Shown piece by piece: positions 34,255-43,244 of a stretch of 60,776 nt of DNA; positions within the stretch are counted from its first letter, which is position 1; the number at the start of each line of letters is the position of its first letter. The position numbers were made by a program, and so were the translations under genes. Below the pieces are notes generated by a model that worked only from the letters and a program-made list of their open reading frames with translations, was not told the origin of the DNA and did not search any database. Source of the DNA: Actinokineospora pegani (GTDB lineage Bacteria > Actinomycetota > Actinomycetes > Mycobacteriales > Pseudonocardiaceae); NCBI RefSeq assembly GCF_009745975.1, contig NZ_WHOL01000122.1:1-60776 (forward strand), read 5' to 3'.

Positions 34255-35262
34255 GTGGACCTCGCGACGATCTGGTTCTGCGTCATCGCCCTGCTGTGGC
34301 TGGGCTACCTGTTCCTCGAGGGCTTCGACTTCGGCGTCGGCATGCTGATGCCGGTGCTGGCCAGGGACAACACCGAGCGGCGGGTCATGGTCAACACCAT
34401 CGGCCCGGTCTGGGACGGCAACGAGGTGTGGGTCATCGTCGCCATCGGCGCGACCTTCGCCGCCTTCCCCGGCTGGTACGCGTCCCTGCTGAGCGGGGTC
34501 TACCTGCCCGTGCTGCTGGTGCTGCTCGGGCTCATCGGGCGCGGTGTCGCCTTCGAGTACCGGGGCAAGGTCGACTCGGCCCGCTGGCGGCTGGTCTGGG
34601 ACCGGGTCATCTTCTTCGGCTCGCTCGTCCCGGCGTTCGGCGTCGGGCTGCTCATCACCACCTCGGTCTTCGGACTCCCGTTGGACGCCAACGGGAACCG
34701 GGTCGGCTCGCCATTCGCCTCGATCCAGCCGGAGACCGTCCTGGGTGGACTCGCGGTGGTCGGTTTCGCGCTGGTGCACGGGGCGGTGTTCCTGTCGCTG
34801 AAGACGGACGGGGAGATCCGGCACCGGGCGCGGGCGCTCGCGCTGCGGTTCGGCGGGTGGGCGCTGCTGCCGCTGGCCGCGCTGGTGGTGCTGGCACAGG
34901 TCTCCTCCGGGTCCGGCTGGGGCTGGCTCGCGGTCGGGGCGGGGTTCGCCGCCGGGGCCGTGGCGTTCCAGCGGCTGGACCAGGGGCGCGAGGGGCAGGC
35001 GTTCGCCGCGCTGGGCGTCGTGATCGCCGCAGCCGTGGTGGCGCTGTTCGGCGCGCTCTACCCGGACGTCCTCCCGTCCACCCTGAACCCGGAGTGGTCG
35101 CTGACGGTGGCCGACACGGCGTCCTCGCCCTACACGCTCCAGGTGATCAGTTGGGTCGCGCTGTTCGGCACCCCGGCGGTGCTGGTCTACCAGGGGTGGA
35201 CGTACTGGGTGTTCCGCAAGCGCGTGAGCACCGCGCAGATCCCGGAGGTGCACGTCCCATGA
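34255..35262 (+). CDS. cydB: Cytochrome bd oxidase subunit II
   Basis: A 335-residue integral membrane partner of CydA. It starts with GTG (VDLATIWFCVIALLWLGYLF, then LEGFDFGVGMLMP), the invariant CydB N-terminus, and contains GPVWDGNEVWVI and GRGVAFEYRGK. The C-terminal ATLWF-type helix is replaced by VALFGTPAVLVYQGWTYWVF. It begins 10 bp after cydA, and its stop overlaps the ATG of cydDC (ATGA). Confidence 0.96.
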   Translation: MDLATIWFCVIALLWLGYLFLEGFDFGVGMLMPVLARDNTERRVMVNTIGPVWDGNEVWVIVAIGATFAAFPGWYASLLSGVYLPVLLVLLGLIGRGVAFEYRGKVDSARWRLVWDRVIFFGSLVPAFGVGLLITTSVFGLPLDANGNRVGSPFASIQPETVLGGLAVVGFALVHGAVFLSLKTDGEIRHRARALALRFGGWALLPLAALVVLAQVSSGSGWGWLAVGAGFAAGAVAFQRLDQGREGQAFAALGVVIAAAVVALFGALYPDVLPSTLNPEWSLTVADTASSPYTLQVISWVALFGTPAVLVYQGWTYWVFRKRVSTAQIPEVHVP

Positions 35263-38200
35263 GTTCTCCCGGCACCGGCCTTCCCGCCAGTCGGCCAGCC
35301 GGGGGTGGCGGGCGGCGGGGACGACCCCCCGTCGCCCGCCGTGGGGGCCCGCTGGGCCCCCTGCCAGGGCTGTCGCCGTCGGCGCGGCGGGCGCTTCAGG
35401 GGTGTGGCGCCCTGTCCGCGCTGGCGGCGGTGGCCGTGGTCGTGCAGGCGTGGGCGTTGGCGGGCGCCGTGGCCGGGCTGGTCGGGGGGACCGGGGTGCC
35501 GCGCTGGGCGCTGCCGGTGCTGGCCGGGGCGATCGTCGTCCGGTCGCTGCTGGGGTGGGCGACGCAGGTCGTGGCCGTGCGCGCGGCGGCGGGGGCCAAG
35601 GCCGAGTTGCGGGCGCTGCTGCTGGACCGGTCGCTGGCGCTGGGGCCGGAGTGGATCGCCGACCGGGGGCCCGCCGAGCTGGCGGCGCTGGCGACCCGGG
35701 GCCTCGACGCGCTCGACGACTACTTCGCGGTGTACCTCCCGGCGCTGGTCACGGCTGTGGCGGCGCCGTTGTCGGTGGGTGCTGTCATCCTCGTCGTGGA
35801 CTGGCCGTCGGCGTTGGTGGTGGCGCTGACGCTGCCGCTGATCCCGCTGTTCGCCGTGGTCATCGGCCGCTACACCGAAGACGAGGTCGGGCACGCCGCC
35901 ACGGCGGTGGAGCGGCTGTCCGGGCAGGTGCTCGAGCTGGTGCGGGTGCTGCCGGTGCTGTCGGCGTTCCGGCGCGCGCACGCGCAGGCCGAGGCCGTGC
36001 GGGCGGTGTCGGACAACCACCGGCGGGGGGCGCTGGGCGTGCTGCGGGTGGCGTTCCTGTCGGCTTTCGCCCTGGAGTTGGTGGCCACGCTGTCGGTGGC
36101 GCTGGTCGCCGTGGTCATCGGGCTGCGGCTGGTCTCGGGCGACCTGAGCCTGGCGGTCGGGCTGTTCGTGCTGGTCGTGGTGCCGGAGTGCTACTTGCCG
36201 CTGCGCGCGGCCGGGGCGGCGCACCACGCGAGTGCGGACGGTCTGGAGGCGGTTCGGCGGGTGGCCGCTGTGCCGGTCGCGCCCGCCTCGGGTGGTCGGC
36301 CGGTGAGCGGCTTCAGCGAGCTGCGCGTCGACGGGCTGCGGGTGCGTCGGCGCGACGGCTTCGCCCCGGACGGGGTGTCGCTGGTGGTGCGGCCGGGGGA
36401 GGTCGTGCGGCTGGACTCGCCGAGCGGCAGCGGGAAGTCGACGCTGTTCTCGGTGCTGCTGGGTTTCGTGTCCCCTTCGGACGGTTCGGTCGCGGTGGAC
36501 GGGGTCGCGTTGGCGGAGCTGGACATCGCGGCGTGGCGGCGGCTGGTCGGGTGGGTGGCGCAGCGGCCCGTGCTGGCCGACGAGGTCGTGGGCGTCCCCG
36601 CGCGGTGGGCGCGGGAGGTCGGGGTCGAGCACCTGCTCGGGCGGCGCGTGGTCGAGCTGTCGACGGGGGAGCGGCAGCGGGTCGCGGTGGCGCGGGCGCT
36701 GGCCCGGCCGGGCGTGCGGCTGCTGGTGCTCGACGAGCCGACCGCGCACCTGGACGCCGGGTCGGCCGCCGTGGTCATGGCCGCCATCCAGCGCGCGGCC
36801 GACCGGGGCGTGGCCGTGCTGATGGCGACGCACCGGCCGGTCGAGGGCGCGGGGGTCGTCGCCGAGCACGAGGCGGTGCGCGCCGAGCCGGTGCCGCGCG
36901 GGCCCCGGGTTCGCGTGCGCTCGTTGGTGACGGGGCGGCTCGTGAGCGGCGCACTGCTCGGCGCGGCTGCGCTGGTGTGCGGGGTGGCGCTGACAGCGCT
37001 GTCCGGTTGGCTGATCGCCAAGGCGTCGCAGCAACCACCGATCCTGACCCTGTCCCTCGCGGTCGTCGGTGTCCGCTTCTTCGGCCTGGCCCGCGCAACC
37101 CTGCGCTACCTGGAGCGGCTGCGCACCCACGACGCCGCGTTCGCCCTGGCCACAACGCTGCGGGTCGGCCTGTGGCAGACGCTCGTCCGGCTCGGCCCCG
37201 CACGGGCCCTGCGCCACCGCGAAACCCTGCACCACCTCGTCGACGACGTCGACACCGTCCGCGACCTGACACCCCGCGTGCTCACCCCGCCGATCGTCGC
37301 CGCCACGGTGTCCCTGGCCGCCGTGGGCGTGGTGACCGCGATCCTGCCCACCGCCGGACTCGTCCTCGCGGTGGCCGTGCTGATCGCGGGCCTGGGCGGC
37401 CCAGCACTCGCACTCGCCGCCGACCACCACGCCACCCGCACCGCCGCCGCGACCAAGACCACCCTGCGAACCACCACCCTGACCCTGCTGGACGCCGCCC
37501 CCGACCTCCTAGCCCGCGGCGAGGCCACCACCCACCGCGCCACCATCGCCGCCCACGACCGCCTGCTGACCCGCTCAGCCCGCCGCTCGGCCTTCGGTGC
37601 CGGAGCGGGCACCGCGCTGATCACCCTCACCTTCGGCCTCGCCGCCGCCTCGATGGTCGCCGTGTCCACCGGCGCCCCGATCGACCCGGTGCTGTTCCCG
37701 ATCCTCGCGCTGATCCCCTTGGCCCTCCCAGAAGCCCTCACCCCCCTGACCACCGCCGCCGTCAACCTCGCCCCCCTACGAGCCGCCCTCCCCGACCAAC
37801 CCCCCACCGAGGCGACCCCCGCCCCTGCCAACCCCGTCCCCCTGCCAGCGGCCCTCCCCACCCAGCCCTCCACGGCACCGCCCGCCGCTGCCGCCGACCC
37901 CGCCCAACCCCGCGCCGCTGCGATCGACCCCGTTCCCGCGCGAACGCCCCTACCCACCCGACCCCGCACGGGGCTGGCCGCTGCCGCCGACCCCGCCCCC
38001 ACCGACTTGTCCACAGCACAGGCAGTTATCCACAACCAAGATCCACAAACCCCCGCGCCCGCCCCCGCCCCGGTAGACTGGCCTCGGGGACGCCCCCCAG
38101 TGGAGCGGCGGGGGATGCCGGTGGCGGCGTTCGACGGGGTTTGCGTGGGGTGGCCCGGCGGGGCGGATGTGTTGCGTGCGGTCGATTTTGAGGTTTTGCC

Positions 38201-38708
38201 TGGTGAGCGGGTTGTCGTGGTGGGGGAGTCGGGGGCGGGGAAGTCGACTCTGGCGGCGTTGGTGTTGGGGTTTCTCGAGCCGCGGGTTGGCGCCGTGCGC
38301 CGGGGGGAGGCCGTTGGCTGGTGCCCGCAGGAGCCGATGTTGGCCGCTACCTCGATCCGCGAGAACCTGCGGCTGGCCAAGCCCGCTGCGGCGGACGGTG
38401 AGCTGCGGGCCGTCCTCGACCGGCTCGGCGTCCACCTGCCCCTGGACACCACCGCCACCACCCTGTCCGGCGGCGAGGCGCACCGGGTCGCGCTGGCCAG
38501 GGCGCTGCTCGCCGACGCGGACGTGCTGGTCGTCGACGAGCCCACCGCCCACCTCGACGCCGCGTCGGCCGCCGCCGTGCGGGCGGCCATCGCCGGGTAC
38601 CCGGGTGCGGTCCTGCACATCACCCACCACGCGGAGGACGTCGAGGGGGCCACGCGGGTGGTGGAGGTCGCGCGCGGCGGGGTCGTCGAGCGGCCCCTGG
38701 TGGGATGA
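35259..38708 (+). CDS. cydDC: CydDC fusion: heterodimeric ABC exporter in one chain
   Basis: The two ABC half-transporters needed to assemble cytochrome bd are one 1149-residue protein. Half 1 (CydD): six helices from about 45 to 330, Walker A SPSGSGKST, signature LSTGERQRV, Walker B LLVLDEPTAHLD. Half 2 (CydC): helices about 555-835, Walker A GESGAGKST, signature LSGGEAHRV, Walker B VLVVDEPTAHLD. Between the second membrane domain and its ATPase lies a Pro/Ala-rich linker of about 110 residues that no ABC exporter needs and which carries DnaA-box-like bases. Signature 1 is degenerate (LSTGE for LSGGE). CydDC exports thiols such as cysteine; in actinobacteria mycothiol is a plausible alternative. 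Confidence 0.92.
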   Translation: MSSPGTGLPASRPAGGGGRRGRPPVARRGGPLGPLPGLSPSARRALQGCGALSALAAVAVVVQAWALAGAVAGLVGGTGVPRWALPVLAGAIVVRSLLGWATQVVAVRAAAGAKAELRALLLDRSLALGPEWIADRGPAELAALATRGLDALDDYFAVYLPALVTAVAAPLSVGAVILVVDWPSALVVALTLPLIPLFAVVIGRYTEDEVGHAATAVERLSGQVLELVRVLPVLSAFRRAHAQAEAVRAVSDNHRRGALGVLRVAFLSAFALELVATLSVALVAVVIGLRLVSGDLSLAVGLFVLVVVPECYLPLRAAGAAHHASADGLEAVRRVAAVPVAPASGGRPVSGFSELRVDGLRVRRRDGFAPDGVSLVVRPGEVVRLDSPSGSGKSTLFSVLLGFVSPSDGSVAVDGVALAELDIAAWRRLVGWVAQRPVLADEVVGVPARWAREVGVEHLLGRRVVELSTGERQRVAVARALARPGVRLLVLDEPTAHLDAGSAAVVMAAIQRAADRGVAVLMATHRPVEGAGVVAEHEAVRAEPVPRGPRVRVRSLVTGRLVSGALLGAAALVCGVALTALSGWLIAKASQQPPILTLSLAVVGVRFFGLARATLRYLERLRTHDAAFALATTLRVGLWQTLVRLGPARALRHRETLHHLVDDVDTVRDLTPRVLTPPIVAATVSLAAVGVVTAILPTAGLVLAVAVLIAGLGGPALALAADHHATRTAAATKTTLRTTTLTLLDAAPDLLARGEATTHRATIAAHDRLLTRSARRSAFGAGAGTALITLTFGLAAASMVAVSTGAPIDPVLFPILALIPLALPEALTPLTTAAVNLAPLRAALPDQPPTEATPAPANPVPLPAALPTQPSTAPPAAAADPAQPRAAAIDPVPARTPLPTRPRTGLAAAADPAPTDLSTAQAVIHNQDPQTPAPAPAPVDWPRGRPPVERRGMPVAAFDGVCVGWPGGADVLRAVDFEVLPGERVVVVGESGAGKSTLAALVLGFLEPRVGAVRRGEAVGWCPQEPMLAATSIRENLRLAKPAAADGELRAVLDRLGVHLPLDTTATTLSGGEAHRVALARALLADADVLVVDEPTAHLDAASAAAVRAAIAGYPGAVLHITHHAEDVEGATRVVEVARGGVVERPLVG
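38007..38034 (+). other. Two DnaA-box sequences inside the cydDC linker
   Basis: TTGTCCACA (38007-38015) and TTATCCACA (38026-38034) are the actinobacterial and the universal DnaA boxes, in the same orientation with starts 19 bp apart. A weaker AGATCCACA follows at 38039-38047. They fall in the non-conserved linker, where protein constraints are weak. Function as DnaA sites is unproven. Confidence 0.55.
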
Positions 38709-39850
38709 CAATGCAGCTCATGGACCCGACGCTGGCGGCGCGCACGCTCACCGCCGCCACCGAGATAGCCACGGCCGCGCTGGCCGGGGAGGACCCGGCG
38801 GCGGTGCTGGACCTGGTGGTCCGGGCCGCGGCCGAGTTGGCGCAGGCCGACCTGGGGCTGGTCATGGCGGGCAACCCGGACGGGTCGCTGACGGTCGAGG
38901 CGGCGACGGGGGCCCCGGAGCCCGACCCGGTCGGGCTGGTGCTGTCCGCCCGCTCGTCGGCGGCCAGGGTCGCCCGGGGCGGTGTGCCGATCGTGGCCGA
39001 CGACGTCACCACCGACCCGCGGACCGCGCCGTACGTGCCGCGCGAGCTGAGCGTCTACGGGCCGTTCGCCGCCGCGCCCTTCGGCACCAGGGAGAGCAGG
39101 CTCGGCGCGCTCACCGTCTACCGCAAGCGCCGCTCCGAGCCGTTCGAGAACGACACCGTCGACATGCTGACCGCCTTCGCCGCGCAGGCAGGCCTGGTCC
39201 TGGTCCTCGCCGAGGGCGCGACCGCCCGCAACCGCGTCGACCTCTACGAGGAGCGCGACCGCATCGCCCGCGACCTCCACGACGTCATCGTGCAACGCCT
39301 CTACGCGGCCGGGATGCAGCTCGACCTGCTCGCCCGCCGCCCCACCCGCAAACTCCCCAAGCGCGACGCCACCCGCCTCTCGGACGCCATCGACCAACTG
39401 GACACCGCCATCGCCGACGTCCGCGCGGTGGTGCGGACGTTGCGCACCCCCGACCCCGCCGAACCCACCGCCGACCTGGCCGAATCCGCCCGCGCCGAGG
39501 TCGACACCGCCCGCGAGCTGCTCGGCTTCGCCCCATCCCTGGACCTGGCAGGCGACATCCGCGGCGTTCCCGTGCCCATCGCCGACAACACCCGAGCCGC
39601 CCTCCGCGAGGCCTTGTCCAACGTCGTCCGCCACGCGGGCGCCATGCGGGTGGCAGTCCACCTCCGCCGGGAAGCGGGTCTGCTCCGCCTCACCGTCGCC
39701 GACGACGGCTGCGGAATCCCCCGGGGAGTGACCACCCGAGGCCTCAAGAACCTCCGCGAACGCGCCGAGGGCGCGGGCGGTCACTGCGACATCCGCTCAT
39801 CCCCGAGATCGGGCACCACCATCACCTGGGAAGTCCCAGTCCCCGGCTAA
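38705..39850 (+). CDS. DevS-like GAF sensor histidine kinase
   Basis: A 381-residue soluble kinase whose start overlaps the cydDC stop (ATGA). A single GAF domain (about 28-170) precedes a HisKA_3 dimerisation domain with phosphoacceptor His192 in ARDLHDVIVQRLYAAGMQLD, then a HATPase with REALSNVVRHA and VADDGCGIP. The arrangement and DHp sequence are those of DevS/DosT, but with one GAF instead of two. Whether it binds heme is not clear. Co-transcription with cydABDC and the DevR-like gene converging on it suggest oxygen or redox control of the bd oxidase. Confidence 0.9.
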   Translation: MTMQLMDPTLAARTLTAATEIATAALAGEDPAAVLDLVVRAAAELAQADLGLVMAGNPDGSLTVEAATGAPEPDPVGLVLSARSSAARVARGGVPIVADDVTTDPRTAPYVPRELSVYGPFAAAPFGTRESRLGALTVYRKRRSEPFENDTVDMLTAFAAQAGLVLVLAEGATARNRVDLYEERDRIARDLHDVIVQRLYAAGMQLDLLARRPTRKLPKRDATRLSDAIDQLDTAIADVRAVVRTLRTPDPAEPTADLAESARAEVDTARELLGFAPSLDLAGDIRGVPVPIADNTRAALREALSNVVRHAGAMRVAVHLRREAGLLRLTVADDGCGIPRGVTTRGLKNLRERAEGAGGHCDIRSSPRSGTTITWEVPVPG

Positions 39851-40476
39851 GCCCTGGGCCGCCGCGCCACCCACGCCACGGCCTGCGTCCGCCGCTGCAT
39901 CCCCAGCTTCGACAACACCGACGTCACGTAGTTCTTCACCGTCTTCTCCGCCAGGAACAGCCGCTCAGCGATCTCCCGGTTCGACAGCCCCTCGCCGATC
40001 AGCTCCAACACCGCCCGCTCCCGCTCGGTCAACCCCGCGAGCTCGTCGGCCTCCGCGCTCCGCCGCATCCGGTCCAGCACCCGCGAGGTCGTGACCGGGT
40101 CCAACAGCGACCGCCCCGCCGCCACTTCCCGCACCGCGTTGACCAGGTCCTGCCCCCTGACCTGCTTCAACAGGTACCCCGCCGCCCCAGCCATGATCGC
40201 CTCGACCAGCGCCTGCTCATCGTCGAAGGCCGTCAGCACGAGGCACTGCGGGGCCGGGGTCAACGCCCGGAGGGAGCGGCACAGCGACACCCCGTCCCCG
40301 TCGGGCAGGCGCACGTCGACCACGGCGACGTCGGGTCGGGCCGAGCCCGCGCGCGCCAGGGCCTCGGCCACGCCGCCCGCCTCGGCGACCACCTCGATGT
40401 CCGGTTCGCCGTCGAGCAGGTCGCGCAGGCCGCGCCGGACCACCTCGTGGTCGTCGACGAGCAGCACACTGATCAC
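39847..40476 (-). CDS. DevR/DosR-like NarL-family response regulator
   Basis: A 209-residue regulator. The receiver has VDDHEVVRRG, phosphoacceptor Asp54 in VVDVRLPDGDG and the switch Lys in YLLKQVRG. The LuxR-type HTH at about 145-205 reads LTERERAVLELIGEGLSNRE and IAERLFLAEKTVKNYVTSVL, close to DevR of mycobacteria. It converges on the DevS-like gene with overlapping stops. The GGGAC-N4-GTCCC palindrome before cydA is a suitable binding site. It is separated by three bases from coaA upstream on the same strand. Confidence 0.92.
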   Translation of the reverse strand: MISVLLVDDHEVVRRGLRDLLDGEPDIEVVAEAGGVAEALARAGSARPDVAVVDVRLPDGDGVSLCRSLRALTPAPQCLVLTAFDDEQALVEAIMAGAAGYLLKQVRGQDLVNAVREVAAGRSLLDPVTTSRVLDRMRRSAEADELAGLTERERAVLELIGEGLSNREIAERLFLAEKTVKNYVTSVLSKLGMQRRTQAVAWVARRPRA

Positions 40477-40479
40477 GGG

Positions 40480-41415
40480 TCAGAGCTTACGGAGCCGGAC
40501 CCGGCTGGTGCGGTGGTCGGGGCCCTTGCGCAGGACCAGCGTCGCGCGGGGGCGGGTGGGCAGGATGTTGTTGATCAGGTTGGGCTCGTTGGTCTCCTTC
40601 CACAGCTTCACCGCCTCGGCCGAGGCCTGCTCGTCGGTCAGCGAGGCGTAGTGGTGGAAGTGCGAGGCCGGGTCGGCGAAGGCGGTGGAGCGCAGGGCCA
40701 GGAAGCGGTCGACGTACCAGCGTTCGATGTCGTCGGGGTGGGCGTCGACGTAGATCGAGAAGTCGAACAGGTCCGACACGGCCAGGCGGGGGCCGGTCTG
40801 CAGGACGTTGAGGCCCTCGACGATGAGGATGTCCGGGCGGCGGACCACCTGTTCCTCGCCGGGCAGGATGTCGTAGGCCAGGTGGGAGTAGACCGGGGCG
40901 CGGACCTCCTCGGCGCCGGACTTGATGTCGGAGACGAAGCGCAGCAGGGCGCGGCGGTCGTAGCTCTCCGGGAAGCCCTTCCGGCTCATCAGGTCGCGGC
41001 GCAGCAGCTCGGCCTTGGGGAACAGGAAGCCGTCCGTGGTGACCAGGTCGACGTGCGGGTGGCCGGGCCAGCGGGCCAGCAGGGTCTTGAGCACGCGGGC
41101 GGTTGTCGACTTGCCGACGGCGACGCTGCCCGCGATGCCGATTACGAACGGCACCTTGTGCACCGTCTGCGGGTCCTCGCCGAGGAACTCCGTGGTCGAC
41201 TCGTAGAGCCGCTGCCTGGCGCCGACCTGCAGCGAGATGAGCCGGGAGAGCGGGAGGTAGACGTCGGCGACCTCGTCGAGGTCCACCGGGTCGCGCAGTC
41301 CGCGCAGCGCCACCAGCTCGTCCAGGGTCAGCGGCAGCGGGGTCGACTTGCGGAGCTTTCGCCACTGCTCGCGGCGGAGCTCCACATACGGACTCAGCTC
41401 GCGCACCCGGGTCAT
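40480..41415 (-). CDS. coaA: Pantothenate kinase, type I
   Basis: Phosphorylates pantothenate, the first and controlled step of coenzyme A synthesis. The 311-residue protein has Walker A GSVAVGKS at 96-103, [11 protein letters not shown], and the conserved [20 protein letters not shown] with [10 protein letters not shown]. Its length and motifs match E. coli CoaA. It is followed three bases later by the DevR-like gene. Confidence 0.97.
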   Translation of the reverse strand: MTRVRELSPYVELRREQWRKLRKSTPLPLTLDELVALRGLRDPVDLDEVADVYLPLSRLISLQVGARQRLYESTTEFLGEDPQTVHKVPFVIGIAGSVAVGKSTTARVLKTLLARWPGHPHVDLVTTDGFLFPKAELLRRDLMSRKGFPESYDRRALLRFVSDIKSGAEEVRAPVYSHLAYDILPGEEQVVRRPDILIVEGLNVLQTGPRLAVSDLFDFSIYVDAHPDDIERWYVDRFLALRSTAFADPASHFHHYASLTDEQASAEAVKLWKETNEPNLINNILPTRPRATLVLRKGPDHRTSRVRLRKL

Positions 41416-41585
41416 GACCGACTCCTCGCCGAGTTGGTGGTGGTGCGTACCGCGTCAACGTAAGTGTTCATCGGGTGTTTCCGCTGTGACCGATTACACC
41501 GATCGGGCGAAGTTCAGTGTGGCGCACATGACGTGGCGCCCGTCCATGATCAGATTATGACCGCTCTGACCTGCGCAAACGTCAA

Positions 41586-42188
41586 CTACTTCGCGGGGAA
41601 GACCTCGTCCCACGCGGCAGCGAGCTGGCGGGCGCACACCGCGGGCGCCACCTGCCCGACCCCGGTGCCCAGCCCCGGCACGGCGATGGTCCGCACGACG
41701 TCGCGCACGGGGGTGCCGTCCTCGACCTCCCCGGTCAGCCACAGCCGGAACACCGCCCGCGCCGCCAGGTACGGGTGCACGGTGTCCGGGGGCAGCGGCT
41801 CGCCCGGCTCGCGCATCGTCGGGGCGGTGATCAGCCACGCGGGCCGCGCCGCCTCGGTGGAGACGATCAGCGCCTCGCCCACCGGCAGCTCACCGCCGTG
41901 GTAGGCCAGCACCGCGCTGCGCACCGACTGCTCGACGGTCGGGAACGCCGCCGCGTAGACCGCGTCGATCCCGCCGCGCATCCAGCCGTAGGAGTTCGCG
42001 GGGGAGACCACGGCGTCGGCGTCGATCTCCAGCAGCGACCCGCGGTGGACCCGGATGCTGGGCCTGCCCTCGGCCGCGGTGTCCCACGCCCGGGCCAGGT
42101 CCGCGCTCACCGCGCACAGCACTAGCTGCGGCCCGCCCGTGCGCCGTCCTCGGACGGACGCCGTACCGGTCTCCGAATCCGCAGTCAC
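41586..42188 (-). CDS. Macro-domain protein
   Basis: A 200-residue protein with a macro domain: IRVHRGSLLEIDADAVVSPA (ADP-ribose-binding strand), NSYGWMRGGIDAVYAAAFP (the catalytic loop), GEALIVST and TIAVPGLGTGVGQVAPAV (the phosphate loop). It probably binds or hydrolyses ADP-ribose derivatives; the exact subfamily resembles the stand-alone bacterial macro proteins found with tellurium-type or phage-like genes. The GTG start at 42188 follows GGGAG. No DarT-type toxin partner is adjacent. Confidence 0.85.
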   Translation of the reverse strand: MTADSETGTASVRGRRTGGPQLVLCAVSADLARAWDTAAEGRPSIRVHRGSLLEIDADAVVSPANSYGWMRGGIDAVYAAAFPTVEQSVRSAVLAYHGGELPVGEALIVSTEAARPAWLITAPTMREPGEPLPPDTVHPYLAARAVFRLWLTGEVEDGTPVRDVVRTIAVPGLGTGVGQVAPAVCARQLAAAWDEVFPAK

Positions 42189-42311
42189 GCTCCCAGCATG
42201 GCATTCGCGGCGTCCCGCGCGGAACCGCCGTTTGGTAACCGCCACCACAACCCCCGGTGTCGGGGGAGATCGCCGACCGGCGGCGCGCGCCCGGGTCAGT
42301 AGGGTGGTCGG

Positions 42312-43244
42312 GTGCCCACCATCGCCTACTTCGGACCACGGGGGACGTTCACCGAACAGGCCGCGCTCGGTTTCACCGAACAGGCCGCGCTCGGTGGCGA
42401 CGCGGACCTCGTCCCGCACGCCACGATCCCCGCCGCCGTCGGGGCGCTTCGCGCGGGGGAGGCCGATTTCGCCTGCGTGCCGGTGGAGAACTCCGTCGAG
42501 GGCGCGGTGTCGGCGACCATGGACACCCTCGCCGCGGGTGAGCCGGTCGTCGCCGTCGCCGAGCACGTGCTGCCCATCCGCTTCTCGGTCCTGGTCCGCC
42601 CCGGGACCACCGCGGCCGACGTGCGGTCGGTGGCCAGCCACCCGCACGCCCTCGCCCAGGTCCAGGGCTGGCTCGCGGCCACCCTGCCCGCCGCCGCCCA
42701 GGTCGTGGCCAACTCGACCGCCGCGGCCGCCGTCGGGGTCGCCGGGGGCGAGCACGACGCGGCCGTCACCGCCCCGGTGGCCCTCGGGCACTACCCGCTG
42801 GAGGCCCTGGCGACCGATGTCGCCGACGAGCCCGACGCGCGCACCCGGTTCCTGCTGCTGGCCCGCCCCGGCGCCCTGCCCGCGCCGACCGGGGCCGACC
42901 GCACCTCGGTCCTCGCCGTCGTCGCGCACCGGCCCGGCGAGCTGTCGGCGCTGCTCAGCGAGCTGGCGATGCGTGGGATCAACCTCTCCCGCATCGAGTC
43001 GCGCCCGCTGCGCAACCACTTCGGCGAGTACCGCTTCTACCTCGACTTCGACGGCCACGTGGCCGAGGAGCGGGTTGGCGACGCCCTCGCCGCCCTGCAC
43101 CGGCGCAGCCAACTGGTCCGCTTCCTCGGCTCCTACCCCAAGGCGGACGGCAGCGGGTCGGCCGCGCCCGAGGCCAACCGCGACGCCGACTACCACGAGT
43201 CCGCGCGGTGGCTCGCGGGCCTGCGCGAGGGGGAGCACGCGTGA
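42312..43244 (+). CDS. pheA: Prephenate dehydratase
   Basis: Converts prephenate to phenylpyruvate in phenylalanine synthesis. The 310-residue monofunctional enzyme begins IAYFGPRGTFTEQAAL and has the catalytic CVPVENSVEGAV region, a second lobe (VANSTAAAAVGVAGGEHDAA), and a C-terminal ACT domain for feedback control (HRPGELSALLSELAMRGINL with SRIESRP). The conserved FTEQAALG segment occurs twice because of an exact 24-bp tandem duplication at residues 13-28. The stop overlaps the downstream phosphatase gene (GTGA). Confidence 0.96.
   Translation: MPTIAYFGPRGTFTEQAALGFTEQAALGGDADLVPHATIPAAVGALRAGEADFACVPVENSVEGAVSATMDTLAAGEPVVAVAEHVLPIRFSVLVRPGTTAADVRSVASHPHALAQVQGWLAATLPAAAQVVANSTAAAAVGVAGGEHDAAVTAPVALGHYPLEALATDVADEPDARTRFLLLARPGALPAPTGADRTSVLAVVAHRPGELSALLSELAMRGINLSRIESRPLRNHFGEYRFYLDFDGHVAEERVGDALAALHRRSQLVRFLGSYPKADGSGSAAPEANRDADYHESARWLAGLREGEHA
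42348..42395 (+). repeat. 24-bp perfect tandem duplication inside pheA
   Basis: Two identical 24-base units (42348-42371 and 42372-42395) each encode FTEQAALG. The duplication is in frame and adds eight residues in the conserved first helix region near the prephenate-binding site. Perfect identity, including third positions, indicates a recent event. Confidence 0.97.

Noticed and set aside
38007..38047. Chromosomal or plasmid replication origin
   Set aside because: Only two exact DnaA boxes, inside a coding frame, with no AT-rich unwinding region and no dnaA/dnaN or rep gene near.
41586..42188. DarG-type antitoxin of a DarTG system
   Set aside because: The macro domain is present, but no DarT ADP-ribosyltransferase gene is adjacent on either side.
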